Of a stretch of 64,000 nucleotides of DNA, positions 1 through 13,922 are shown piece by piece. The stretch is from assembly GCF_037126465.1 (NCBI RefSeq), contig NC_088202.1, forward strand, positions 84,982,160-85,046,159, written 5' to 3'. The position numbers were made by a program, and so were the translations under genes. The first letter of the stretch is position 1, and each line of letters starts with the position of its first letter. The DNA is from Ornithodoros turicata. Lineage: Eukaryota > Arthropoda > Arachnida > Ixodida > Argasidae. Below the pieces are notes generated by a model. It made no database searches. It worked only from the letters and a program-made list of their open reading frames with translations, and was not told where the DNA came from.

Positions 1-3000
1 GGAGAAGCAAGATGTCATGTATCCAACAACAACTTGTACCTATTATCCTGCTTTATGCCCTGACGAGAGATAGCATGACATAGAGAAGGTGCTAGGAGAC
101 TACATGGTCCACCGTCCATCGACAAATCGCGCCACATCAACTCATATCGTTTCTTGAGATCCAGAGAAAGATACTGCAAGTTTTTTTTTTTTTTTTAGCT
201 ATGTGCTTTTAATCTATCTATATAGTAACCGGTTCCACGTTAAATAGGACCTCGTACGAATTTTGTATTTGTTTTTACTACCGCTGTCATCATCATCGTT
301 ACAAACAGTCCCGATCCTCCCGTATAGACAGAGCAGTACGTCAGATGTGATATGCTTGCTCTGTGTGCAGAAAAAAAAAAAGAAAAACAGGAGACAACGA
401 GAAATACAGAAAGAAAAAGGGGTGAACGCTTCCCATTTCACTCTCGACTGCCTTTGAATGATGCTCATTTGATAATGTTTGAGCTTCCGTGAGCCCGGGC
501 GTTCCAGGAATGTCATATAATTCCAGCCAAGGGAAGGGAGAGGCTGCTGAGTCAAGCACATTCCTCACTATAAAGAATATACCGGGAGGCCCCTTCCCCT
601 GCACACGGACCCGACGCCCGTTGTCTTCTTGTCCATATAGACCTGTAGTGGCGTTGAGCTTCACGTTGCTGCATTCCAGCTGATTCACCGGTGCAATTCA
701 TTTTACGCGACCTCTGTCTTGCCCCTAGAAGCGTAAATAACGCTTCGGCTGCAACGCATGTCACTTGGAGCGCGTCGCGCGCTGTGGGACATTGGCGCAG
801 TTTGTGTTAGCCACGCGCGGATATGCGTGTGGGCTATAACACGGCGAAAGGGATGTACTTTATGAACTTGTAAGGGTGGTCTCAAAACAGGTCTTCCTAT
901 CGCTATGTTCCTGTAGGCCCTCAGAAAGTGAAGTTGTCAAAGTATGCAAACTATGAAACTCTGGATGAGTAAATTTGTGAACTGGCTTATGTTAAGTCGT
1001 GTACATGATTTTGAACAGTGCATAATTACTTTGGACCAATTCTACTTGGCTATGTAAGGGCGTAATATACGCGTAAAATGCGAATTGGTTCCCAATGGAA
1101 GTTGTTACTGAAACTCGATTTTGGTTGGGGTACCGGATGGGAAAGGGATTGTAAGGGATGCCAATGCCAGAACTATATGTGGACTCGCATAGTCAATAGA
1201 AATTTCCTACTAATATTCCTCTGAGGAGACGAATTTTGGTATGAAATAAAAGAGAAAAAGAGATTAGCATAATATTCTCACACTGGCATGTGGACAGAAA
1301 TGTACATTTAAAAGATTTTTCGAAAGAAGTAAGTTCCCAGAGTTAAACTGTACGAACCTTCAAAATTTCAACGCGCACTGTCGTTCTAGTCACAGCTAGA
1401 TGTTCATAATGTCTATAGTTTTATGATCAGACCGCGATGTCGAAATTATGGGTACTAATAAAGCGTGATCAGACAAATCATAACTGGGCAGGTTGTGGAG
1501 TTCGAGGTTAGACGTCGTCTGGTTCCATCGGTTGATCAAGCACAGGGACTTGCTTTTTCTGGCTTGCTCAACGGTAGCTTCAAAAAATCTGCAGCGAAAA
1601 TCCTCATTTTGTCCTTCGATGGTTACCAATCACAATGTGCTTAAACTGAAGGGCAAAAAGGGTATAGAGGGGTATGTCTGCGAGGCAAAATTTGAATAGA
1701 AGTCCGCAATCATTCTTCAGCAAAGTATGAGAATAAGAAATAAGGCCAGAAATTGCAGGGGCCGTGGCCGTCATGCAGCTACAATTTCAAACTTTTTAAC
1801 ACGTTGCTGCATGGGACAACAACAACATAGCTGAATGGATGATGATGATGATGGGACAAGCACGCCCTCGAATGTCTCGTTCTTGCACACAGACGTCTCT
1901 GTGCTCATATGTCATGCACCTTCCTCTTTCTGACAGCTGCGCATTTTTATGACTTTACCTTATTCATTTCCCTTTTCCTGTTTTTTTTTTAGGCTAAGCA
2001 TCCATATGAATGCATACGCTAGCCGAAGAGTTAATTCCGTGACAGCAGTATCATTGAAATGGCATCCTTTGAAAGATACGGGCTGTCTTATCTGGAGAAA
2101 TGGCTGGCCGTGTGGGACAGGGCCTCCGACTGGCAGGTGGTTTACATGCATTCTTAGTCGCTTTCTCTTCGTGTGTGACCGGAATCCCTAAGATCCGCTT
2201 CGAGACGGGTATACTTTATCACGCAGGCGAACAGCATAGGCCGAAAAAAGCAGTTCCTGTGATTCACCGTCGATGGCGAGCCACGCATTAATCAGTCAAG
2301 CTGGTTTCACTGGATCTGGATAGTTGAGGCACTCTTATCTCTTGTCCGTGATTGAGTGGACTGATTACTGGCTGTTACTCCATACCTCCATTTGTGAGGC
2401 GTATGGAGTGTTAATGACGACATTTCCTCAGTGTCATCATGACGACGGCAGAGGGAAGTTGAAATCTCGTAGGTAATCAGGATTGATGTTGTAGGAAGAG
2501 TAATAAATTCTAACACTTCCGATGAGGATCGAACAGAAGGTGCTAAACATAAGGGCACGTGCTCACGTGATCATCGGGCTTCGTGCTCTCCGCAGTATGG
2601 CAAAAAGCGTACACTGTCTCGTAGTACGTCTTGTATTCGAGTAGCCATTCGCTGTGTCAGTACTAGCATCTCGATTTTTTTTTTTCTAAGTGTCTTTATC
2701 TAATGGGATCTGCGTCTGAATGAGTGTTTACCTGGGTTCTCCAGCGAAGTTTTCAGGGAGTCCCATATAGTTCTGCTTGAAGTCGGTCCAGTAGGCATGC
2801 ATACTCCCTTTCCCCTACTCCTTCGCGCTGTCCTCTCTCCATCAGTCCACATCTGTACAACACACACAGGTAGAGGCGCTTCGCGGTTCGAAACTTCAAC
2901 AAAACACGTTGCAGGTACACGTTTTTGCTTCGTTGATTCACGATAACCCAATGTAGTGGAATAGAGAAATTACATTGAAAGTGTTCGCGCCATTCTTGAT

Positions 3001-6000
3001 GACTGAAAGAGCATCTACTACAATAATATATCTATTAAGCAGCAGGCGGGCCTGTACAACGATTGCAGTGATTCCGTGAAGAAGCAAAATGAGCACATCT
3101 GGAAAGGCGACCACACGTGACCTCCATCACTCCGTAAAAATATAGCCATCATCTTTCTGAAAGAGCTTCGTCCGTTGACTCCGAGAAACCCTCGAGAAAC
3201 CCCTCGCACCAGCCGGCAATCCGCCACACACCTCGCAGAGGCGACGTTTGACTCCACAGACGGGCGAAAACCGCAGAGCAGGAACTACACCTCTGTTTGA
3301 ATTCCTCTTCACGCGCTCTGGAGGAGTAGGCACGCGTTCCAGTGCAGGAATGCTGAGCGTGGGTTTACCTTGGAATCGGTTGACACTTCCCACGAGCGTC
3401 GTTGTCGGACCTCCCGGCTGTATGTGTGTACGGTGAGCGTGTGTATTTTCTCCGGCTTTCCTTTACCTTTTCTTCTCGAGAAGCACGCAATCAATCAAAA
3501 TTAGCCAAAGTGGCATCAGCGGGAGCCGCCCCCGTCTGTCCCCGACGGCCAGTGCATGGGAAAGACCACAAGGACCCCACACATCGGTCCGACAGCCGGG
3601 TGACCCAAGGACGACGACAGGCACATGGCGGTGCATGATGAGGTTTCATTCGCGTCGTTCTCATCTTATTCCTGCCGGCCCTGTGGCTGTCGCTCCATAG
3701 GTTGGCGTGCGGAAGATAATGATCAATTAGCGTTCGAGCGTGAAACGGACGTCATCGTTTCTTTCTTCCTGTCGCTGCCAGACAAGGGGCCTATCGGGGA
3801 GATATTCGATTGCTTGGGAACGTTCTCATGTAGGTTTACTCTTGAAAACCGCAGCCTCAGCAAATGAACATTTGCAAGGTGCCTCTTTTCTTCCCTCTGC
3901 CGTCTTTCCGATGAAAATATGAGAGAAGGCCGGGGAACGCATCAGAGGGTCAACACTTCGATCGCCCCAGGAACGGAAAATGGAAGAAATGTCTCGTGCC
4001 TTCCCCGTTCGTTAGCGAGAGTTCACGTTATTCATAATCCCCTGACGTTACAGACAATACTCGACAATACTTGGTTCATAGTGTTCAGTGAATATGATAA
4101 GTCTGCAACGTGCACAAGAAATCTTGAAAGTGGACAACACAGAGACCGAAATAATCTATTCTCTGAATTGTTACTCTTTCATTCGCAAACCCACGGAATG
4201 TTACTGATTATGTATTGTCGACATGCCCGACTGTGATTCGTGATGCATACGAAACGCGCAGCGTTCGAAAACTACAATCGTGGTCCTTCCAGATATTATA
4301 CTTTACGCGTCATTAGAAAGTATGGCATTAAGTACAATGAACGAAGCGCTCAAGACAATGTCGTTGCGGAAAAAGTGCCATGCATCACGATCTTCCTGCA
4401 TGGGGATATCCAACACGGACAAGCTGCCTTCTTGCAGGAGAGGAGTGGTTTATTCATTACGCAAGACAGAAAATACTGTCAAGTAGAAATGCGACCTCAT
4501 TCAGCAACAGGAATGTTCTGCCGGCACAGGATCAATTACAGCTAGCTGTCAATTCCGCGTTGCGGTTGCTCAAGCTTTGATTGAGCAGTAGAAGCGATCG
4601 GTTACGCCTTTATCGCATATTGGGGTCTCGCATCTCAGAAAATATTTTCCACTACATTGCAAGGACGTGAGGATGTCTCGCGTTAATAACATGGATTCAG
4701 AGGTCATGGTATCTGACTGTATCATGACTTAGGTTGTACTTTTGTTGCAATTGCCGTCGGAAAAGCGCTAGCATTGCGAGTGCACTGTTGACAAAATGGG
4801 TCGTGGCAAGTGCCGAGTTCGACAAGCCGACGTCCGAGCCTGACCGGAAGGCGTGCTCGTCTGCTTTGTTTCCTACAACAGTATGCAGGTTCGGTGTGCG
4901 CAACAGATACGCCTACATTGATGATACGTCGCCGATCGTATCAGGGCAGTACTTTGTCTACTGTGGCTCGTGTTACACAGACTTGCGGGACATGCCAGGG
5001 TTTGAGCTAGCGGAGCATCGTAGGTACCACTTAAGTGAAAACAGGACAACGGAACCACAAGTTTACATACCTGTGCGCCTCCTTTAGTCGACATAGAAAT
5101 GTGAGCCCATTTTACTTCTCTCTCTCTTTCTCTTCCTTTTTGTAATGTAGTGCTCTGTAAAGCATCTAGATGGTTGGGATACTCGCGGCATACCCTGAAC
5201 TTCGAGGACGTCTTCTGCTGCGCGCGAATGTGTTTGCATGGTCCACCGCAGGCAACCACAACCCAATGGTATCTTCTTTGGCAGGAGCCTTCTAGCAGAA
5301 ATTACAAGAAAAAAAAAAGGATTTCTTGACAAACACCCAGCCTCTTTCCCCGGCCTCCATATGTCATATGCGTCGGTCGTGTATGTTCATGAAAATACGT
5401 GCGCGAACACGGGAACAGAAATCATGCAGTGACGTATCAACCAAGTGAAAGCCACCCTGCGACACGAAGGTATGAAGAGGGAACTGAGAACACAGTTCAA
5501 TGCCGACACACGTGAAATAAATAAATCCGAGTGCAGAAAATAAGACACAAGTAGCACTTTCCTCATTGCCGAGACCATGCACGCGGATATTGGCAACGCA
5601 ATTTTCCGCCCGTAATCTGCATCGTTTAGAAGGCATGTAATGGGAACGACGGGTAATTAGAGTGTAGCTGCTGTCTGGGAGGTAGATTGAGACGTTCAAA
5701 CCAACGAGGGTCGTACTGGGTGGACGGGGGCGAGGCGCGAAGCCCTACCGCAGTTGACGATGAGCTTGCGGCCGGACCACCTGGGGAGCCGACGTCGCCC
5801 CCGGCGCCATGTCCTCAGAGCCTGCTTGTGGAGAGACTCCGCCGTCTGTTACGTGCGTCTGCACTACTGGATGATAATAGGCCTTATCTTTTAATAGACC
5901 CAACTCGCGGTCATAGATTTTAAACGGCTATCCTTAGACGAGCAACGTCACGGCATGTCACCGATGTCAAGGAGTCGAGACAGGCGGGGAGCGATATCGT

Positions 6001-8147
6001 AATGCTGGCCTTTAACAATTTGAAAAGCGCTGCTGAGGTACGCCTTCCCGAGTAAAATATAGTCGCGGTGCTGAGTAGAAGAAGGCAGGGAAGGTGGAAG
6101 TAATCGTACCCCTTCGGGCAGTGCTTTAGTTCGTTCTGTGCAGATAAGTCACTGTGGCATGTAGCAATGCCAGATATCCGTGATGTTTGGCATCATTCTT
6201 CTTCTTCTTCTACTTCTATACTTATCAGATCAATGGGTGGATGTAAGAGAGGATGAAGGGATGAGATTAAAGGTTAAAAACGATGAGATGACGAGATGAA
6301 CGATACGACTGCATGGCATATCGTTGAATGGCTCGTGACAAGGCATCATCGACGACGTACTATGGCGCCATAGACGTACGCCGTCTCCAGCTTCTTCTTC
6401 TTCTTTTAGTTCCTTGTAGTTCGAGTGACCACTTATATTGAGTAAGCGGTACCATGTGTAGATAATGAGACAACCGCATAAGGCACCAAAATAGAGAATC
6501 TTATGTGGTTATAAATATTCGTATAAATATAAAAATATTGCCTGTAAATATTCACCTATACACGGTAGGAAAGTAGACACAAGAAGCCGACTAACATTGC
6601 AGTGTTCCTATAGTTCGACGGTGGTGAAGACAACAGATATTATCAACGCGTAACTTTTTTTTAAATTACTGTACCAAAACCGGACTTTCTATACACACTT
6701 TCCAACGCTAGTGTACTGTGGTTACCTATGCTATTATTCAATGTTCATAGAAAAGTCGTCGAATATGTTTTGTTGCCTCTTCGAAGACCGAAGTCTAGCT
6801 CCTCACCATGTTGATAGTTCCTTCTCAAGCAGGTGTAAACAGCACATACGGCTTACGCGAATGTGCTGGCGGCTTTCGCAGCAGCTTTCGCTGTTAAGTG
6901 TAGTGGTTGTCCCGTTATGTGCGCGTCATGGTTCACGTTTACCAGTCACGGAGTGCACGTTTACCAACGGCCGGGTGTCGAAGGGAAAGAAAACACGCCA
7001 TAGAGTAGAGGGGACGTGTAAAGCAGTGCTCCATCCACAGCACATCCGTCAGCGGTGACTGTCGTAGGGATATGTTATGACTAGCGTTGCTATGGAGACA
7101 TATAAGCCACCCTCCAATGGCTTCCTGAGGGAAGCACTGATCAATTAGCACCGCGACGTGGCCCCTTCGTTGCGATGGTCTCCCAACAGGGACCCTTCTC
7201 CTCATTATATACCCATTACAGCAAAGAGACATCGTTCTGGTGCGAGCGATAAGAAGTGCAGGAGAACTGTGTCCAATGTGTGTGAAAATCGGAGGGCGGT
7301 ACCGTTGTAATCAGCGTCTCGTTTCAGCGCGGTGACCTGTGTTTGAGGTCATCGCATGAAGCTGATGCAGAAACGAGGTATTACGGGTTTCATTTGTTCC
7401 CGTATCAATTATAGTTTGTACGTTTTTGAAATGTGCGCACCCGATCAGAAAACATTCAGGCTTTCCAGTTGACTTCTGTCTCTCGTCCCCTTTCCTGGAT
7501 GCGTCACCGTCAGCCAAGTGCATCCCTCATCTTTTGTGCCTTCTCTTTTCCGGAACGCCGATCCAGTTTATATACTGACGGGGAACACTATCGGCACCAA
7601 CCAGTCGTTCTTCGCTTTCTTACTGCCTTGCGTGGGCGTGTCTGTTCTCTCAGGAGAGGAACGCTCGATTTGAACTCCCTCGTACCGACATTCAAAATCA
7701 GGCTTCTGTAAGCTTAAAGAGAGCGCGGCGAGAGTTAAACACTTTTTCGGATCGCATTGGAAAACTTCGTTGTTCGCAAAGGATGTCTCTCTGCCTTGTG
7801 TTGGAATGAGAGAGTGACAAAGATGCAAGAGAGAATGGGAGACGCTTGTTTGGTTGTCTATATCCCAGCAAGACTCAGAGCCATCATGCGTGGTGAAACT
7901 GGTGGCATCCCTGATCAAAAATTAGGAGGGTCTGGGTTACAGTCGTGACGTTGGAACTTTTTTCCTAAGTTATTTGCATTCCAAAAACAAGTGTGACTCC
8001 CTCAGTTAACTAACTACAAACCAACACGTTTTGATGAGAAGTTCATTACATTGACCTTGTGAATGGGGCATCACAAATAACAATTCGTACAAGGGTAGCA
8101 TTCTGCTCAACGAGCGGAAGTCATCCCCATACCATCGTCATCATGTA
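1..8147. other. Non-coding stretch, no gene recognised
   Basis: No open frame here resembles a protein family I know; the longest (4873-5259 minus, 128 codons) has no recognisable domain. I see a T-tract at about 181-196, a short GAT run at about 1837-1853, and TTC runs at 6196-6210 and 6391-6404. The block at 5690-5900 is GC-richer than its surroundings, but I cannot assign it. Confidence 0.5.
6196..6404. repeat. Two short TTC microsatellite runs
   Basis: Five TTC units lie at 6196-6210 and a second run at 6391-6404, about 180 bp apart on the same strand. Between them is purine-rich GATGA-type sequence. No coding signal is visible. Confidence 0.7.
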
Positions 8148-8200
8148 TCTCTCTCTCTCTCTCGTACAAGAGTCTTTTCTGACACACACACACACACACA
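8148..8200. repeat. Compound (TC)n/(CA)n microsatellite
   Basis: A TC run (8148-8162) is followed 19 bp later by a CA run (8182-8200). This is a simple compound microsatellite. Confidence 0.9.
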
Positions 8201-8358
8201 TTGGATGAGAGTCATGTAATAGGCCTTTATGCGATCAGGTCGAACCTTTGTTATCGGAGGAGCATTCTCGCTCTTTTAGATTAGCCTGTGGGTAAACGTA
8301 TATAGAATGTATAATAGTCGGTATATGAAATATCTCCTATATCCATAGTAAATACCCA

Positions 8359-8370
8359 GGGGGGGGGGGG
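8359..8370. repeat. G12 homopolymer run
   Basis: Twelve consecutive G residues are followed by ATACATAT. It resembles the G-run plus ATATGTTTAT junctions at 23235, 26221 and 28241, which I read as reversed LINE 3' ends. No LINE body can be recognised after this one. Confidence 0.6.
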
Positions 8371-9846
8371 ATACATATCAAGCTTCAATGTGACGGACGA
8401 CTTCAAAGGTGGCTATTTTATTTTTGCATTACCTGTTTCTTTTTTTTTTATGTCACTGTGGTATATTTTAGATAACACCTTCAACCTTTTCGAAAAATCT
8501 TATAAATCTACATGAGCACTTTTTCGGGCGCCGCGAGTTGCCTTTGTGCTGGCACTTCCCAAAACAAATCCGCGAACAGTCGTTTCTGTCCGAGCTATAA
8601 ATCGAATTAACAGAAAGAAGCAATTCCGCTGACAAGATACTGAAAGAAAAAAAGCCACGAAGTACGGAGGATTCATTACAATCCTGAGCCTAAACGTGAA
8701 ACTATTTTGCGGCCGCTCCAAAGTCACGCAAGTTTTTGAGCCACGCATGCTGCCCGAACGATGAGCACATGCCACGAATTTCTCAGGCCCACTCTATTTG
8801 CGGTGCAGTTATTACGGAGGTTTCCTCATTGCACGCAGCGAAACCTTAGACCAAAAGGAGCACCATCGAGATGCCGTACATTCCGAGCGAAGAAGCGATA
8901 CCTCCGATTAATTATAAAAACGCATTCCTCTATCAAAACATGCACGCCATACACAAACCGAGTTATTCCCTCCAATTTGTTAGCGCCGTGCATGAGGAAA
9001 GGAACTCTTTCTGCGAATTTGGACGAAGGAGTCAGAAACAATGTACGAGAGAGTGTGAGCTGAGCATGAGGCACGTGATCGAAGAGTTACTGAAGCTCTC
9101 GCATTATGGAGGGGGGGGGGAGGAGGTATGTGACACTCACACGTCTCCCCGCGCAGGCGTATTCCAAGGGCTACCATATTGTCCCAGAGCTCTTTGATGG
9201 ATAACAAATGGGGAACTCTTTTTGGAATGTTTGCGCAGGATAATTATTTAGCGCTTCTCCAGACGAATGAACTATGCGGAATGTTTGCCCTCACCGGGGC
9301 TCAGAATAATTAATTCAGACCTTAAACAGCGCGGTATCTTCTATTAGGGCTTCGCTACCGGCGTCCGTAATTACTCCTGGGTCCATGGCTAAAGGGAGAG
9401 AGGGTGCCACCAGAAGTTCGTGGAACTTTTATAACGTAGGCGCGCTTACAGAAACGGGGACTCGCCTTCCTGCCGTGCAGGAACTTTGCCTCGGTGAGGT
9501 ATGCGCTCGGGTTCTTGAAGAATTTTGAAGCCGTGCCTCCTCTCTGTAAAATACGTAGATGCCAGTCATACACCGGAATGGGAGCCGCTGCAGTGTTACA
9601 GCACAACTACGTAGGAAAAAATTCCTGATGATTCCGTATAGTTTCTTCGCCTTGGCTACGTACCATATACCGGTGGACTTGATCGGAAATGAAAATGAGA
9701 ATTTTATGAGCGGAAAGAACGCAGGCGTGCTCCAGAACAATGAAAGATGAACAGCCACCGTCAGACTAACCCGGGACGTGCGAGCGGGCGGCCTATGCGG
9801 ACGCCAGCTCGCGCAGAACACCTACGCGTCACAAAGCGATTCAACA
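8371..9846. other. Non-coding stretch, nothing recognised
   Basis: There are only unassignable open frames, the longest about 130 codons on the minus strand (9429-9821). A G10 run lies at 9111-9120. No splice-flanked exon or transposon terminus was recognised. Confidence 0.45.
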
Positions 9847-9991
9847 CAGTGGCGGGTTCAGGGGGGGGGGGGGGGGCGATCGCCCCCAAAACGTCAGTTT
9901 ATACAAGGGATTTCCCTCTCTCCCCTCTCCCACTACGTGCTGCGACAAAGAACCCCCCCCCCCCCAAACCGAGGGTCTGGAGCCGCCCCTG
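9847..9991. mobile_element. hAT-type MITE, 145 bp
   Basis: The element opens with CAGTGGCGGGTTC and closes with the near-inverse GGAGCCGCCCCTG. It is flanked by 8-bp near-duplications, attcaaca (9839-9846) and gttcaaca (9992-9999), which match at 7 of 8 positions. Eight-base target duplications and CAGnGGCG-type ends are hAT hallmarks. Just inside the ends are a G16 run and a C-run (about 9952-9965), so the arms are complementary. There is no coding capacity, so it would have been moved by a transposase supplied in trans. Confidence 0.75.
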
Positions 9992-12900
9992 GTTCAACAT
10001 GCTCGCTTGGGCGGTTATTGCATCAACAGCCAATAGCTAACACACAACAACAACAACACGCTCGCGCGTTACGGTTAAATGTGATCGCAGCTGTACGTAG
10101 CATGCTCACCGGACCCACTGCAATTACGCCCATAATAACTGGTTAAAGCGATCACGTTTCTTTTACAAGAAGCTACGCGTAACGAGAGCCCAGAGAATCC
10201 AGCAACAGGAATCATGCTGAATTTCTGCATATGGCTTTGCAGCGATCGTTCGTTTGTCTTCTGTACCATGTACTCCTTGAGATTCCCGCTATCCTTCTCG
10301 AGGCACGTTATCTTACGTTATTAGATATTCCACGTTTCCACCCACTATACCCGCATGCCACACTGACTAGAGAGCTGACAGACCAGAGGCGTGAAATGAA
10401 AATTTCCTGCGTCCGTGCTGTCAGCAGCGAAAGTCTGATGTGAACCTTGGGCATGCGGCGCCTTGTTCGTCTGTGCATTCATAAGCAAGGACGCGAACAA
10501 ATTTCTTCTTTCGCCGGCAACTCCGTAGTGCAGTCAACGTAACAGTAAAACGTCCCTCGCAGGAGGAGGATGCTCGCAAGCATAATCACACTTTGTGACG
10601 GCATGGTGCCGCACTTACAAGATACAGGAATCAGATGTCGCTATGTGGGAATTACAGGCTGTGACGCATCTTCTATAGGGCCATTACCCTCGGTTGCGGA
10701 AGGAAGTTAGTAACCTTTGATACGCCTAATTTCGTAGGATGCTTTGTCCACAATATGGCGCTCATTATAGGAAGCGTTTTGTGAAACCTCTGTTTGTTGG
10801 CATGAAATGAATCTCCGGAATGCATCTTTGATACTTTCCCTTTTCTTCAAAACTGGTCACATCATTGTTCTTTTGTTATTGTTTTTACGTGTAAAACCTG
10901 GAGCATGCCTCTATTTTACAGTCACGTAAGGATTTCAAAACATCGTCAAGATTCCACGTGTGAGGAGGCAGTGAATGTGTGAATAAAATTAATCGGAGAA
11001 ATTCAAAATGTACCTGTGGCAGTAGCCTTTGCACTGTCGAAACTGAAATCCGCTATAGACGGGTCTCTCAAAGTCATGGTTCTGGTCGCATTCAGTGACA
11101 TTCGACTTCTCGATATTGCACGCGCAATGCGAAATTGAATTGAATGTGAGAAAGGAATGAGAGTGAGCTGCTATGCTGTTGTTTTAATATTCATTCTCTT
11201 CGCCGCAAATAGGCTCACGGTCAACGCATAAGAAGCTTGTGACAATTCGCATTCTCGCAAAGCCTCACACACAAAAAAAAAAAAAAAAAAAATAGAGAAG
11301 AAGAAGAAGAGGAAAAGGAGGCGGGGGCTGCATCTTTTGGGTAAACGCGTTTTAAGACTTCTTGAAGACATCTTTACCGCGCCATGGGTGGTGGTAAATT
11401 TTTTTCTAAAAGGCCTTGTAAATGCTATTAAATTTCATTGAGAGCGTTTTAATGTATTGTGAAATTCTTTAATTTGTTTTCCATTGCTGCCTGCAGATGC
11501 ACTCTTGCATGTTGTTGTTGTTGTCATTCGCTTTGTGCCATTGTTAACTTCTTCTTGCTCCTTTTCTCTTTGCTTTCTTCTTCTTCCCTCTATATCTGTT
11601 ATGGACGGACCTACGCAGCTGTCGACGTCCGTGAATCCTACAGAGCTATCCCTTTAACACGCAGCCATATTGAGTGACTTACTTAACCAGTTACGCATCA
11701 ATATAATCTTTCTTGTTCTTCTTTATTTCGTGTTTGCGTTGGGAAGCAACTGTGGCTATGAGTCGCGTACAGACGTGGACAGATGGAGAGAGGACAGCAG
11801 GAAGGAGTGGGGAACAGGGGAGTTAGTATGCTTCCTGGGCCGACTTCATCTGTCTAATGTATTCCATTCGGACAAGCTTCTTTTTTTTTTTTCTAATCAT
11901 GTGCAAATGATTCCCCGGAATCGCCGATAACTTCTCAGACATCTCCTCTGAAACGAAAGAAAACATAATTAACGCATTCTCGCTTACTTTCAGGAACCGC
12001 AAACTTTTTGTCCGCCCTTACGTCAACCTAGAACCTTCATCATTATGCTAGACACCTCTGCCACACGCAGACACAATGAGAGGCCGAACGTGCCACAATT
12101 CACACGTAAACTGGCATATAATCCCACCTGCCGCGTATCACAGTCATCTTTCAACACCTCCCGCCCACTCCACCTTTGCCGTTACGGCAAGAGAAGTGCC
12201 ATCAACGCATCTGAACAATTACAACGTAAAGCAGACTACGCCTTACGCAATTTGCATATCACGTCACTACTTTGGATTCCACTCGCAGAACTAGCTCCTC
12301 CACGTATTTCTCCTTCATACTCCTCAACATCGCCTTGCTCTGATAGCCAACACAGACTGACATCATTTCCTTGACAAAAAAGAAAGCAAAAAACGGCGTT
12401 CGCAGTCGGTGCGTGCCGTATCTCTTATATGACACGAGTTCGGGGTGTAGGCTATCCGCATCCTCCCAGGACGTGCTATGGGCCCTCCGTTTTAATTGAA
12501 ATCCCAGTGATGTGTAGCGCGTGAGCGGATCGTGATAATATTCTCCGCATCAGCACCGGCTGGTCATTGCCGAGAAACCCATAGATCACGCCTCGGCTGA
12601 CACGAAGTCGTGCCTGGCTGCGGTGATACCAGACGCAGCGGTACGCCCCATTAATCCTTGGTTCTCCCGCGCGCGCCCTAGCCAAGTCCCCTTATCGGAC
12701 TGCGCAAAATTGTACAAAACGCCGCGCCAAGAAGGCGCGAGGATCGAGTGCGTGGTTCAGCATCGATGGCTGTGTAGGATGGACCCCGGGGATTTCGAGT
12801 CCTTGTTCGTGCAGGGGATTGTCTTCGATGAAGTGATTTACCTCTCGAAAGCGGTTCGTGGTAATAACGGTGGGGTTTTAAAAGAGGGCGCGAATATTGT

Positions 12901-13403
12901 TTGTGTAGGGTCCATCTCTGACTCTGTCATCATTGCAGTGGCACTTAGTGGCAGGATAAACGTGGTTGTGCTTATAAAGTACGTGCCGCATCGAATGCAT
13001 CTGCATGTTATAAATCGTTGACCGTCTAAAAAAAGAATTCTTAGCTATGTGTCATTCCTGAGCATTTATAGATTGAAGCCGTCACCATTCTAGTGTGGAT
13101 AACACGTGGGCCAATGCTCGGAGTTGCTGGTTCTTTTCCGTAATTCTTCGGGAAGATCAATTGTGCCGCGATGGTACGATACTGTTCGGTTCCCCAATGC
13201 TCCACTTACTGCACTGAACGCGGAATAAACGTGTAAAAGCAGACGACGCGTCCACACTGTGGTAGTTCTCTGTTCTCCGCAGCGCGCAGACACCGTTAGA
13301 TCTCGGAGCGAATTGCGCTTTCTCTTTCAACACTTTGTAACTTCCCCCTTCCGCGATGTTGCCGCAATCAATATACGCATGAAAGATGAAAGTCACTGAA
13401 AAG
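9992..13403. other. Non-coding stretch, nothing recognised
   Basis: This stretch holds an A20 run (11273-11292) next to AAG repeats and several unassignable open frames (12045-12374 and 12623-13021, plus strand). I could not match any frame to a domain. No engrailed upstream exon was seen. Confidence 0.45.
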
Positions 13404-13479
13404 GTTAGCCGGCTGTAGGACTCGAACCCACATCTTCTAGATTACCGGTCCAGGGCTCTACCAATTGAACTAAGCTAAC
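13404..13479 (-). repeat. tRNA-derived SINE (tRNA-like head)
   Basis: The reverse complement folds as a near-complete tRNA. It has a 6-bp acceptor match (GTTAGC/GCTAAC), a D-arm, an anticodon arm CTGGA-CCGGTAA-TCTAG whose loop would read GGT, and a T-arm GTGGG-TTCGAGT-CCTAC. Internal Pol III boxes are visible: an A-box-like segment at 13461-13473 and the B box GGTTCGAGTCC at 13418-13428 (minus). Position 33 is C rather than the usual T, and a near-identical segment recurs at 61.8 kb joined to the same GTGACTTTC-type flank. I therefore read it as a SINE head, not a functional tRNA. Tick SINEs of this kind (Ruka) are known, but exact identity was not tested. Confidence 0.7.
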
Positions 13480-13620
13480 ACGCCTTCTCAGCGACTTCCA
13501 GGGTGCGTCATCTGAAGGAACAAACCAGTCACTCTCTCTCACTCATCCTCCTTTCACTCTTACATTTTTGCACACTCATACACACATTCATACGACAGGG
13601 ATCGACGCAAGCGGCAAAAG

Positions 13621-13726
13621 TTGAACATGAGAGAACTGATGTTCTGAGGCTCTGACTTGAGGTCTTGTATGTGATTGCCCCTTCTATGTTGTTCCAGCCT
13701 CAGAACATCAGTTCTCTCATGTTCAA
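13621..13726. repeat. Perfect 31-bp inverted repeat (long hairpin)
   Basis: Positions 13621-13651 and 13696-13726 are exact reverse complements over 31 bp, separated by a 44-bp loop. No transposon-type termini or target duplication are obvious. It could be a recent fold-back or a hairpin-RNA precursor; the sequence alone does not decide. Confidence 0.85.
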
Positions 13727-13922
13727 TATATGCATATGTAGCTGTCTCTAAGATACATTCTACATCACCACATGAAACGCTCTCAGCCAATCATTGTTCC
13801 GAGTAATACTGTTAGCTCGTTTTGTTCAAAATGGTGGCGAAGTATGCCTTTTTAGGACACTTCGCGTGTATGGCAATGTCACTAAAAGGCGTGAACACAG
13901 GTCTAACCTCAAATCAGTAGTG

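Noticed and set aside
4734..5087. Frame with CCNC and CGSC cysteine pairs
   Set aside because: The pairs are over 100 residues apart and fit no zinc-finger spacing I know.
13404..13479. Functional tRNA-Thr gene
   Set aside because: C at position 33 and a recurring SINE-type flank make a working tRNA unlikely.
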